Origin: an uncultured Marvinbryantia sp.
GTDB taxonomy: Bacteria > Bacillota > Clostridia > Lachnospirales > Lachnospiraceae
Assembly (NCBI RefSeq): GCF_905201705.1
Contig: NZ_CAJKOX010000009.1
Coordinates: forward strand, 1 to 64,000
Direction of reading: 5' to 3'
DNA length: 64,000 nt
How positions within the stretch are numbered: position 1 is the stretch's first letter; every line of letters begins with the position of its first letter. The notes beneath the pieces were generated by a model. That model was given only the letters and a program-made list of their open reading frames with translations. It was not told the origin of the DNA and made no database searches. A program made the position numbers and the translations under genes. Below are positions 53,741 through 61,566 of this stretch, one piece after another.

Positions 53741-53830
53741 TAATCCTCTGATATTTTCTGTTTTGAACAATTAATTAAAACTTTTAAAAATTATTGAAAA
53801 CATTATAGCACATTACTTTCTTTGATACAA
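53741..53830 (-). promoter_or_regulatory. Promoter and AT-rich palindromic region of the catabolic operon
   Basis: TTGTAT (53825-53830) and a perfect TATAAT (53802-53807) are 17 bp apart. Between the -10 and the aldolase start are AT-rich, partly palindromic segments around GTTTTGAACAATTAATTAAAAC. Such sites could bind a ROK regulator, but this is speculative. Confidence 0.6.
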
Positions 53831-53856
53831 CAGGAAATTAAGGAAATTTTTGAGAA

Positions 53857-53893
53857 TAAAAAAGCGCCTCTGCCATCAGGCAAAAGCGTTTTC
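53857..53893 (-). terminator. Terminator of the ROK gene
   Basis: Stem AAAGCGC/GCGTTTT with an inner TGCC/GGCA, followed by T-rich sequence on the minus strand, directly after the ROK stop codon. It separates the regulator transcript from the operon promoter. Confidence 0.6.
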
Positions 53894-53896
53894 TTT

Positions 53897-55129
53897 TTAT
53901 TCTACCGTAAGATGTGTTTCCAGGGCATGATTAATAGCCACAGCAGCGGCGCCGAGCGCTCCGCTCGTATGGTCAGGCTCCACAAAAAGAAACTCCGAGC
54001 CCCGATATGTCTTGTTGCAGAGGTTCCTGTCCGCCTGCTCTAAAAGCAGCGTGCGGTTCTTCTCCAGACCAAAAAGCTTGCAGTCGATCAGAATCTTCTC
54101 CGGACAGGTGAAATTGATAATATTTGCCACTGCCGTTCCGAGCACCTTCACCGCATCCTCCACGATCGCGGCAACGTCTTTATCGCCCTGGCGCTGCGCT
54201 TTCATGATCTGAAACATTTCCGGTCTCATCTGTCCGCACAGCTCCTTCAGCCCTGCCGCCTTTCCCTGGCGCAATGCTTCCTCGCACCGCTGTATGACCG
54301 CGTAGTCGCTGGAGTACGCCTCCAGACAGCCGCGGTTTCCGCAGACGCACTGCCTGCCGTTCGCCTCCATCACCATATGTCCGACCTCACCGGCGCCGAC
54401 TACCGAGCCGAGATAATTTGCCATGTTGACGATCAGCGGACAGGCGATACCGGTATCCACGAAAAGATAGGCAAAGCTCTGCACATTTTCCATCTCCCGC
54501 CGACGGCGGAACTGCGCGCCGATCGCGCGCACGCAGGCATTGTTTTCCACGATCACCGTTCCCTGATAACCGGTAAGCTCCTGAAAATCCTTACAAATAT
54601 TTTTGTTGCTCCACTGGGTTCGCGGATGCACCCGCAGAACCCCCTCCTCACGGTCCACCCAGCCTGGCAGCCCGAAGCAGACGCCGGAGATATCTTCTAA
54701 TTTCAGGCGGCAGTGCTTCAGACAATTCATCACCACCTGGCAGGTCTCCTCCATGCTTCGCCGGTAGTCGGCGTACACCTGCTCGTCGTAATGGGAGTAC
54801 AGCGGCCGTCCGCAGTAATCTGTCACGCTGACACAGCGGCGCGTTCCGGTGCTCTCGATCCCGATAAAATGATATGCCTCCGGAACGACCTCCAGCAGTC
54901 GCGCTTTTCTGCCGATACGCGCCTGATTTGCGTCTCTTACGCTGACCTCCCGCACAATTCCCGCGGAGATCATACTGTTTACATTGGTTGTAATGGTCGG
55001 AAGAGTAAGCTCAAGCTGTTCTGCAATGTCCGCACGCTTTACCGGTCCCAGATAATAGATCAGCCGCAGGATGGTCGCCTGATTTGCCGCCTTTACGCGC
55101 AGCAGGCTGTTTCCCTGCTCTATTCGCAT
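53897..55129 (-). CDS. ROK family transcriptional regulator
   Basis: 410 residues. The N-terminal winged helix (about 15-75) reads ANQATILRLIYYLGPVKRADIAEQLELTLPTITTNVNSMISAG. The sugar-kinase-like domain follows, with the ROK zinc motif GHMVMEANGRQCVCGNRGCLEAYSS. Members such as NagC and XylR sense sugars or sugar phosphates. Next to a nagBA-containing operon, an amino-sugar phosphate effector is possible. It overlaps the coaX end by 10 nt, so it is translated together with the CoA operon, but it likely controls the divergent-function operon downstream. Confidence 0.9.
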   Translation of the reverse strand: MRIEQGNSLLRVKAANQATILRLIYYLGPVKRADIAEQLELTLPTITTNVNSMISAGIVREVSVRDANQARIGRKARLLEVVPEAYHFIGIESTGTRRCVSVTDYCGRPLYSHYDEQVYADYRRSMEETCQVVMNCLKHCRLKLEDISGVCFGLPGWVDREEGVLRVHPRTQWSNKNICKDFQELTGYQGTVIVENNACVRAIGAQFRRRREMENVQSFAYLFVDTGIACPLIVNMANYLGSVVGAGEVGHMVMEANGRQCVCGNRGCLEAYSSDYAVIQRCEEALRQGKAAGLKELCGQMRPEMFQIMKAQRQGDKDVAAIVEDAVKVLGTAVANIINFTCPEKILIDCKLFGLEKNRTLLLEQADRNLCNKTYRGSEFLFVEPDHTSGALGAAAVAINHALETHLTVE

Positions 55130-55935
55130 GGATTTGCCCCTTTCCCCTTCTCCGCGGGCGCCGCAAAGGCTGTCCGGTTTTTCTGATAGATCGTCAGCAT
55201 TCCCTTCAGAAGCAGCTCTTCATCCAGGATAATCTCTCGGCGGCAGAGCGGAACGACCGTTTTTGCAAGCCCGCCGGTCGCAAGCACCGTCGCCTTCTTT
55301 CCAAGCTCCTCCTCGATCCGGTCAATAATGCCGTCCATGGCTGCGGCATTACTGTTTAAAATGCCGCTCTTCATGCAATCAACGGTATTCTTCCCGATCA
55401 CGCGCTCCGGACTGTCCAGCCCGACACCCTGAAGCTGCGAGGCATTCGACGTCAGCGCGTCCAGGGATACCCGCAGACCGGGATAGATCATGCCTCCGAT
55501 ATAGTTTTTCTTATCATCCACCACGCACACAGTCGTCGCCGTGCCAAGATCGAAGATGATCAGCGGAACCTGATAATGCGTAATACCGGCAACCGCATCC
55601 GCCACCAGGTCACTGCCGAGCTGGTTCGGGAAATCCATCAGGATATTAAGCCCCGTTTTCAGCCCCGACTTCACCACCATGATCTCCCGGCGCAGAATTT
55701 TTTCCGCCGCCACGCGCATCACGTTGGTGATCTGCGGAACGACCGAGCACACGATACCGCCTGAAATGTCGTCCACCGTATAGCCGTAAATATCCAGCAC
55801 GTTTTTTATGTCGATGGCATACTCCAGCTCCGTCTTTGTCCGTATCGTCGAGACGCGCTCTATAAAATACGTCTTTTTCTCGTCGATACCGCCGATGACA
55901 ATATTGGTATTGCCGATATCAATCGCTAAAATCAT
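55120..55935 (-). CDS. coaX: Type III pantothenate kinase
   Basis: 271 residues of the ASKHA fold: MILAIDIGNTNIVIGG (phosphate loop), GSDLVADAVAGI, FDLGTATTVCVVDD and GGMIYPGLRVSLDAL. It phosphorylates pantothenate, the first step to coenzyme A, and is not inhibited by CoA. GGAGG lies 5 nt before the ATG. It lies with panT and coaBC, as a compact CoA supply set. Confidence 0.95.
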   Translation of the reverse strand: MILAIDIGNTNIVIGGIDEKKTYFIERVSTIRTKTELEYAIDIKNVLDIYGYTVDDISGGIVCSVVPQITNVMRVAAEKILRREIMVVKSGLKTGLNILMDFPNQLGSDLVADAVAGITHYQVPLIIFDLGTATTVCVVDDKKNYIGGMIYPGLRVSLDALTSNASQLQGVGLDSPERVIGKNTVDCMKSGILNSNAAAMDGIIDRIEEELGKKATVLATGGLAKTVVPLCRREIILDEELLLKGMLTIYQKNRTAFAAPAEKGKGANPCE

Positions 55936-55962
55936 AGTATCCTCCGATAAAATGCCGGTATT

Positions 55963-56592
55963 TTATGCCGGCTGTGATTTCTGTTTCAGCGCCGGAATAA
56001 ACCGCGCTTTATATAAAGCAACTCCTACCGCACCCGTCAGTATCGTCGAAGAAAGCATCTCGCACACAGCGTTAATGCCCACAAAAGTGCAGATAAATAC
56101 GATAATGTTCTGTCCTCCCATCAGCCCCTGCACATATTCCGTATTTCCGTACAGAAGTACCAGTGCAAGCATGAAAAATGCCGTGTTCAAAAATGCCGAG
56201 CAGAAGCCGGTCACGGCACATGCCACGTAAATATTTACATGCCTGCGCACACCGCTGAAGATATAACCGAGCAGAAGCCCGTCGAGCACACGCGGTACAA
56301 AACGCTGAATAAAGGCAAGCACCGGATTGATCTCAAACAATATCACACCCATAGCGCTTGTCCCGCCAATGCCAATGCACTGCAGAAAACTGGTGAGTCC
56401 AAACACACCGCCTGCGATCGCGCCGCCCGCAGGCCCTAAAACGATTGCGCTGATGGCAACCGGAATCACGTTAAAGGTGATCGCCAGCGGTCCGATGTTC
56501 AGATAGCCCAACGGCGTATACGCCATCAGTAAAAGAAGTGCGGTCATAAGACCAAGAATGGTAAGCTGCGTTGTTGAAAATTTTCTGTTCAT
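55963..56592 (-). CDS. ECF transporter S component, probable pantothenate (PanT-like)
   Basis: 209 residues, about six membrane segments. It starts MNRKFSTTQLTILGLMTALLLLMAYTPLGY and has GPAGGAIAGGVFGLTSFLQCIG, typical of S components that work with the shared EcfAAT module. The substrate, pantothenate, is inferred from its place between coaX and coaBC. No ECF energising genes are in the window. AAGGAGG is 6 nt before the ATG. Confidence 0.85.
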   Translation of the reverse strand: MNRKFSTTQLTILGLMTALLLLMAYTPLGYLNIGPLAITFNVIPVAISAIVLGPAGGAIAGGVFGLTSFLQCIGIGGTSAMGVILFEINPVLAFIQRFVPRVLDGLLLGYIFSGVRRHVNIYVACAVTGFCSAFLNTAFFMLALVLLYGNTEYVQGLMGGQNIIVFICTFVGINAVCEMLSSTILTGAVGVALYKARFIPALKQKSQPA

Positions 56593-56685
56593 GATTTTCC
56601 TCCTTGTTATCGCTCCAATATGGATACAATACGGTGATGGAACTGCGGGTATTCTTCCTGTTATAATTTACCCGCATCCTTTGGT

Positions 56686-57891
56686 TTACGGGTTTCCTTT
56701 TTTCTGCAAAGCGATGATCCTATCCAGAATGTGCGCGGCTGTCTCCTCCTTGCTGAGCAGAGGGAGTGAGATCTCCTCATCCCGTGTAATCATCGTCACG
56801 ACGTTGGTATCTGTCCCAAATCCTGCGCCCTCCGTCTTTATACTGTTGGCAACGATCATGTCCAGATTCTTTTTCGTGAGCTTTTCCTTTGCATTTTGCA
56901 GCACATTCTGCGTCTCCATGGCAAACCCGCAGAGAAATTGTCCGCTCTTTTTGTGTTCGCCAAGATATTTCAGAATATCCTGCGTGCGCTCCAGCGCAAT
57001 AGAAAAATTGTCGTCTGATTTTTTCACCTTTTCCGTACTGACCTCTGCCGGACGATAATCCGCCACGGCAGCCGCCTTGATGATGATATCCTGACTGGAT
57101 GCCAGAGAGGTCACTCTGTCGAACATCTCCTGGGCGGTCGTAACCGGAACTATTTTTACAGACAACGGAGCCTTCAGCGCTGTTTTGCCGGTGACGAGCG
57201 TCACCTCCGCTCCGCGGAGCATGGCATTTTCGGCGAGCGCATAGCCCATTTTGCCGGTGGAATGATTCGTGATATAACGCACCGGATCGATCGCCTCCTG
57301 CGTCGGTCCCGCCGTCACCAGAATCCGTTTGCCCCTCAGATCCTTCGGGCAGGCGATCTCCTTCTTAATATACGAAAGAAGCTCCTCCGGCTCCGGCATT
57401 TTCCCGGCGCCTGTGTCGCCGCACGCCAGATAACCGCTCGCCGGCTGGATAACCTCCCAGCCGTACCTTTCCAGAATCTTCAGATTATCCTGCACGACCG
57501 GATTCTCGAACATATTCGTGTTCATCGCCGGTGCAATGATCTTCGGGCATCTGCACGCCAGCGCCGTCGTCGTCAGCATATCGTCCGCTATGCCGTGCGC
57601 CAGCTTGCCGATCACATTCGCCGATGCCGGAGCTACCAGCAGAATGTCCGCCTTCTTTGCAAGCGAAACGTGCTCCACCTGAAACTGAAAATTCCGGTCG
57701 AAGGTGTCTGTCAGACACTTGTTTCCCACCAGACTTTCAAACGTGATCGGAGTAATGAAATTACATGCATTTTTTGTCATCAGAACGTGAACGTCCGCGT
57801 GAAGCTTCTTCAGGGCGCTTGCCAGATACGCGATCTTGTAGGCTGCAATGCTCCCTGTCACTCCAAGCAGTACCGTTTTTCCCTTCAGCAT
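56686..57891 (-). CDS. coaBC: Bifunctional phosphopantothenoylcysteine decarboxylase / phosphopantothenate-cysteine ligase
   Basis: 401 residues. The flavoprotein CoaC half (about 1-185) has VTGSIAAYKI, VEHVSLAKKADILLVAPASANVIGK, APAMNTNM and a Cys-containing GYLACGDTGAGKM. The CoaB half shows RILVTAGPTQEAIDPVRYITNHSTGKMGYALAE, AAVADYRP and KVKKSDDNF. The start at 57891 with GGAGG 9 nt upstream is preferred over the longer frame. A weak hairpin in the gap to panT has unclear meaning. Confidence 0.95.
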   Translation of the reverse strand: MLKGKTVLLGVTGSIAAYKIAYLASALKKLHADVHVLMTKNACNFITPITFESLVGNKCLTDTFDRNFQFQVEHVSLAKKADILLVAPASANVIGKLAHGIADDMLTTTALACRCPKIIAPAMNTNMFENPVVQDNLKILERYGWEVIQPASGYLACGDTGAGKMPEPEELLSYIKKEIACPKDLRGKRILVTAGPTQEAIDPVRYITNHSTGKMGYALAENAMLRGAEVTLVTGKTALKAPLSVKIVPVTTAQEMFDRVTSLASSQDIIIKAAAVADYRPAEVSTEKVKKSDDNFSIALERTQDILKYLGEHKKSGQFLCGFAMETQNVLQNAKEKLTKKNLDMIVANSIKTEGAGFGTDTNVVTMITRDEEISLPLLSKEETAAHILDRIIALQKKGNP

Positions 57892-57925
57892 CTCTTTCTT
57901 CCTCCTTCTTGCCGCGTCAGATGTA

Positions 57926-58660
57926 TTATAAGCTTTTTGCATGGGGATTGCAAGGGAAAAAGAAGGCCGCTGCTTTTTCTATCATCTGCAGTTTCTCTGT
58001 AAGTTCCTTCCGGCGCCCGGCGATTTTTTCCCCGTCCCGTCCCTGCAGACTCTCAAGAATTTCCAGGCAGGTCTTTTCTTCCTTCCGCAGAAATTCCTGC
58101 AGCGCCGGATTTTTCTGCCGGATGAGAAATCTTCCGAAGCAGTATTCATAATCTTCCCAGGGGGGTGTCTTTGGATTTTTCACGCGCTCCGCCCGCATCA
58201 TCGGATAAAACTTTCCATCGTCCTTTACCATATCCTCGGCAGTAATGACCAACCCCTCCGCATGCAGAAAGCGGCGCACGCTCTCAATCTCGGACTGCGG
58301 CTGCAGAACGAAAACATCTGTTTTGGCAAGCTGCGCCCTGCCCTCCGAGAGAATTTTTATGGTAAGCGGACCGCCCATTCCGGCGATCACCACGCAGTCC
58401 GCCTCTCCCGGCTGCAGTTTTTGCGCCCCGTCCGAGAGCCTGGTGGTGATCTTCGCTTCCAGATGCTGCCGGCGGATGTGTTCCTGCGCCCGCAAAAGCG
58501 GTCCGCGGTTGACGTCCATTGCCACCGCATACTCCAGACTCTCCTGCTGCGCGAGGAAAATCGGCAGATAGCCGTGATCCGTTCCGATATCCGCCAGCCG
58601 TTTCGCGCCCCTCGTCAACCCTGCAATGGCAGACAGGCGTATTGATAATTGTATGCTCAA
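57926..58660 (-). CDS. trmK: tRNA (adenine(22)-N1)-methyltransferase
   Basis: About 244 residues from a TTG start at 58660 with AAGGAG 6 nt upstream, giving MSIQLSIRLSAIAGL. The longer frame lacks homology before that. SAM-binding motif ADIGTDHGYLPI, then VIAGMGGPLTIKIL and LQPQSEIESVRRFL are hallmarks of the TrmK family, which methylates A22 of some tRNAs. A coiled C-terminal tail is typical. It lies between coaBC and dnaG. Confidence 0.9.
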   Translation of the reverse strand: MSIQLSIRLSAIAGLTRGAKRLADIGTDHGYLPIFLAQQESLEYAVAMDVNRGPLLRAQEHIRRQHLEAKITTRLSDGAQKLQPGEADCVVIAGMGGPLTIKILSEGRAQLAKTDVFVLQPQSEIESVRRFLHAEGLVITAEDMVKDDGKFYPMMRAERVKNPKTPPWEDYEYCFGRFLIRQKNPALQEFLRKEEKTCLEILESLQGRDGEKIAGRRKELTEKLQMIEKAAAFFFPCNPHAKSL

Positions 58661-58691
58661 TATTTTCTCCTTTATTGTCTTTTTCCGGTTT

Positions 58692-60467
58692 TTAGCAGGC
58701 TTGAAAGGAGAAGCTCGCCGCCGCGATCTCCCGCACACGTTTCTGCTCCGCTATCAGCTTCTGCAGCCCTGCCATATCGGTGGGCGACAATTCTTTTTTC
58801 CGCCTCTCCAGACTGCTCAGGAAGATCTTCTGCAGGGTTTCCTTAAATGCTTTCTCGCGCTCCGCCTCCGACTCCACCGCCAGCGTGGAATGAAAGAGCG
58901 CCGCCGCCTGGCTCTGCTCCTCCGGATCGGTAAAATGATTGATAATCTTTGCCGGGGATTTTTCCCCCGCCTCATACTGCGCAAATAAAAGCTCCGCCAC
59001 CGTCCGGTACGGCTCCCCGGTGAAATCATCCGGCGTGATAAACCTGCGCGCGCCCTCATAGAGCGACGGGTACTCGATCAGCCACGTGAGGAGCAGCTTC
59101 TGGGACTTTAAGAGCCCCGGCTCTTTTTCCTGCCGCCGTGCCTGACTGCGCGCAGTCTCCGTCCGCGAATAATTCATGCCTTTCAGCGCAATGCTGTTCA
59201 CCAGCTTACGAAGGCTGTCCGCGCCCACTCCGTAGCGGCGCGCCACTGCCTCCAGATAATTTTCGCGCTCCAGCTCCTGCTCAAAACCCACTAACTTTTT
59301 GGCAACCGCCTCATAAAACGCCGTCTTTCCCTTGGGATCGTTCATATCAAAGGATTTTTGCAGAATATCCGTCTCAAACAGGAAGCTGTTCTGAGCGTCG
59401 TCGATCCGCTTCTGAAATTCCTCCGCTCCAAGCGCCTTGATAAATTCATCAGGATCTTTATAAGGGCGCATATTCAGCACGCGCGCCGTCACCCCCGCCT
59501 CCGCAAGCAGCGGGATCGCGCGCAAAGCCGCGCGCACGCCCGCCTCGTCGCTGTCGTAGGTCAGTATCACCTCGTCCGTATAACGGCGGATGAGACTGGC
59601 ATGCTGCGAGGTCAGCGCCGTCCCCAGGGATGCTACCGCATTGATAAATCCAGCCTGGTGCAGCGAGATCACATCCATATAGCCCTCGCACACCAGAAGC
59701 TGCTTCTTGCGCGCGGTCTTTGCAAAATTCAGCCCGTAAAGATTACGGCTCTTATCAAACACCACCGTCTCCGGGGAATTTAAATATTTCGGTTTTCCGT
59801 CGCCCATCACGCGGCCGCCAAAGCCGATCACCCTGCCGTTCACGTCCATGATCGGGAAGATGACGCGGTTCCAGAATTTATCGTACATGCCATGCTTCTC
59901 GTCCACCTGCATCAGCCCGGACTGCGCCAGCAGCTCGTCTGAGATACCCTTTCCCTTCAGATAACGGTAGAGATCGTTGCTGTATTTATTTGCATAGCCG
60001 AGTCCGAAGCGGTGAATCGTCTCATCTGAAAGCTGGCGGTCCTTCAGATACTTCATGGCATGTGCGCCGTTCTCCTGGCGGAGCTGATAGTAAAAATACT
60101 TCGCCGCCATTTTATTTAATTCCAGAATACGGCTGCGCAGGCTCTGCTCCCGCCGCATCTCCTCACTCGCCTCCTGCTCCGGAAGCTGCACGCCCGCGCG
60201 GTCAGCCAGCACCTTCATCGCTTCCGGGAAGGTATAGTGCTCGTATTCCATCAGAAACGTAAAGACATTGCCGCCCGCTCCGCAGCCAAAGCAATAATAC
60301 ATCTGCTTTTCCCGCGATACGGAGAAAGACGCCGATTTTTCGCTGTGAAACGGACATAGTCCAAAGTAAGAGCTGCCCTTTCTCTGCAGCCGTACATAGC
60401 CTGAGATCACATCCACAATATCATTTCTGGAGCGCACCTCTTCCACAAGATCCTCCGAGTAAAACAT
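58692..60467 (-). CDS. dnaG: DNA primase
   Basis: 591 residues. The N-terminal zinc ribbon is present (GLCPFHSEKSASFSV and YYCFGCGAGGN). The catalytic TOPRIM part follows with LLVCEGYMDVI, ILTYDSDEAGVRA and ARVLNMRPYKDPDEF, and then the C-terminal DnaB-binding region. It makes RNA primers at the replication fork. The start at 60467 (MFYSEDLVEEVRSRND) has AAAGGAAG upstream and is preferred. It follows dgt by 16 nt. rpoD (sigma-A), a frequent downstream neighbour, is not next here. Confidence 0.96.
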   Translation of the reverse strand: MFYSEDLVEEVRSRNDIVDVISGYVRLQRKGSSYFGLCPFHSEKSASFSVSREKQMYYCFGCGAGGNVFTFLMEYEHYTFPEAMKVLADRAGVQLPEQEASEEMRREQSLRSRILELNKMAAKYFYYQLRQENGAHAMKYLKDRQLSDETIHRFGLGYANKYSNDLYRYLKGKGISDELLAQSGLMQVDEKHGMYDKFWNRVIFPIMDVNGRVIGFGGRVMGDGKPKYLNSPETVVFDKSRNLYGLNFAKTARKKQLLVCEGYMDVISLHQAGFINAVASLGTALTSQHASLIRRYTDEVILTYDSDEAGVRAALRAIPLLAEAGVTARVLNMRPYKDPDEFIKALGAEEFQKRIDDAQNSFLFETDILQKSFDMNDPKGKTAFYEAVAKKLVGFEQELERENYLEAVARRYGVGADSLRKLVNSIALKGMNYSRTETARSQARRQEKEPGLLKSQKLLLTWLIEYPSLYEGARRFITPDDFTGEPYRTVAELLFAQYEAGEKSPAKIINHFTDPEEQSQAAALFHSTLAVESEAEREKAFKETLQKIFLSSLERRKKELSPTDMAGLQKLIAEQKRVREIAAASFSFQAC

Positions 60468-60483
60468 CGTTTTCTTCCTTTCT

Positions 60484-61491
60484 TTAAAGCCTCCACGCCT
60501 TCGGAATAAAGTATTCCGCATATTTCGTCATCGCATACTGGTCGGTCATGCCGGAAATGTAATCACACACCACGCGCGGCACGCTCTGCCCGCCTCTTGT
60601 CACCATCTCCTGGTATTCCAGCGGCAGCACCTCCAGGTGCTTTTCATAATATTCGTACAGGGCAGCGATCATATTCTCCGCCTTGGTCTCCTCTCCCTTT
60701 GCAGCCGGGTTCGTATACACGCTCTTAAACATGAATTTGCGGATATTCTTCATTGCCTGCTCCACCTCCGGCGACTGGCAGATATCCGGTTTTCCCTGGC
60801 TGTTGCTCACGATATCGTGGATCATCGTGTTCAGCCGCTCCTTGATGGTGCTGCCGAGCACCTGACGGTATTCCAGCGGGATCTCCTCCTCGCGCAGGAT
60901 GCCCGCGCGCTCCGCGTCATCAATATCGTGGTTGATATAAGCGATCTTATCCGAGAGACGCACAACCTTCCCCTCCAGCGTAGAAGGATTCCCGCTCGTA
61001 CGGTGATTGCGGATGCCGTCCCGCACCTCCCAGGTGAGGTTTAGTCCCCTGCCCTTTTTCTCCAGCAGCTCCACCACGCGGATGCTCTGCTCGCTGTGGA
61101 TAAATCCGTCCGGGCAGACACGGTTCAGCACGCGCTCCCCGGCGTGGCCGAACGGCGTGTGTCCGAGGTCGTGCCCCATCGCGATCGCTTCCGTCAGATT
61201 TTCGTTCAGGCGCAGCGCCTGCGCGATCGTGCGCGCGATCTGCGACACCTCCAGCGTGTGCGTCAGACGGTCGCGGTAGTGGTCGCCCTGCGGATTCAGA
61301 AAGACCTGCGTCTTATGCTTTAACCTTCGGAACGATTTGCAATGCAGAATGCGGTCGCGGTCACGCTGGTAGACCGGCCGTATATCACACTGTGCCTCTT
61401 CCCGGTCTCTTCCGCGCGTATTTCTGCTCAGACTCGCGTATTCACTTAAAAACTCCTCTTCCCTGTTTTCCGCCATCTCCCGGATGTTCAT
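60484..61491 (-). CDS. dGTP triphosphohydrolase-like (HD domain) protein
   Basis: 335 residues of the Dgt/SAMHD1-like HD superfamily: RILHCKSFRRLKHKTQVF, RDRLTHTLEVSQIARTIA, AIAMGHDLGHTPFGHAGE (the HD pair) and DKIAYINHDIDDA. It may hydrolyse dNTPs to deoxynucleosides and triphosphate. Proximity to dnaG is common in Clostridia. GGGAGGGG lies 6 nt before the ATG at 61491. Confidence 0.93.
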   Translation of the reverse strand: MNIREMAENREEEFLSEYASLSRNTRGRDREEAQCDIRPVYQRDRDRILHCKSFRRLKHKTQVFLNPQGDHYRDRLTHTLEVSQIARTIAQALRLNENLTEAIAMGHDLGHTPFGHAGERVLNRVCPDGFIHSEQSIRVVELLEKKGRGLNLTWEVRDGIRNHRTSGNPSTLEGKVVRLSDKIAYINHDIDDAERAGILREEEIPLEYRQVLGSTIKERLNTMIHDIVSNSQGKPDICQSPEVEQAMKNIRKFMFKSVYTNPAAKGEETKAENMIAALYEYYEKHLEVLPLEYQEMVTRGGQSVPRVVCDYISGMTDQYAMTKYAEYFIPKAWRL

Positions 61492-61566
61492 AGACTTCCC
61501 CTCCCTTGCTGAAATTCCATTTTTCAAAAATTCCGGTCCTCACAATGCTCTTTTCGCCCCCTGCCT

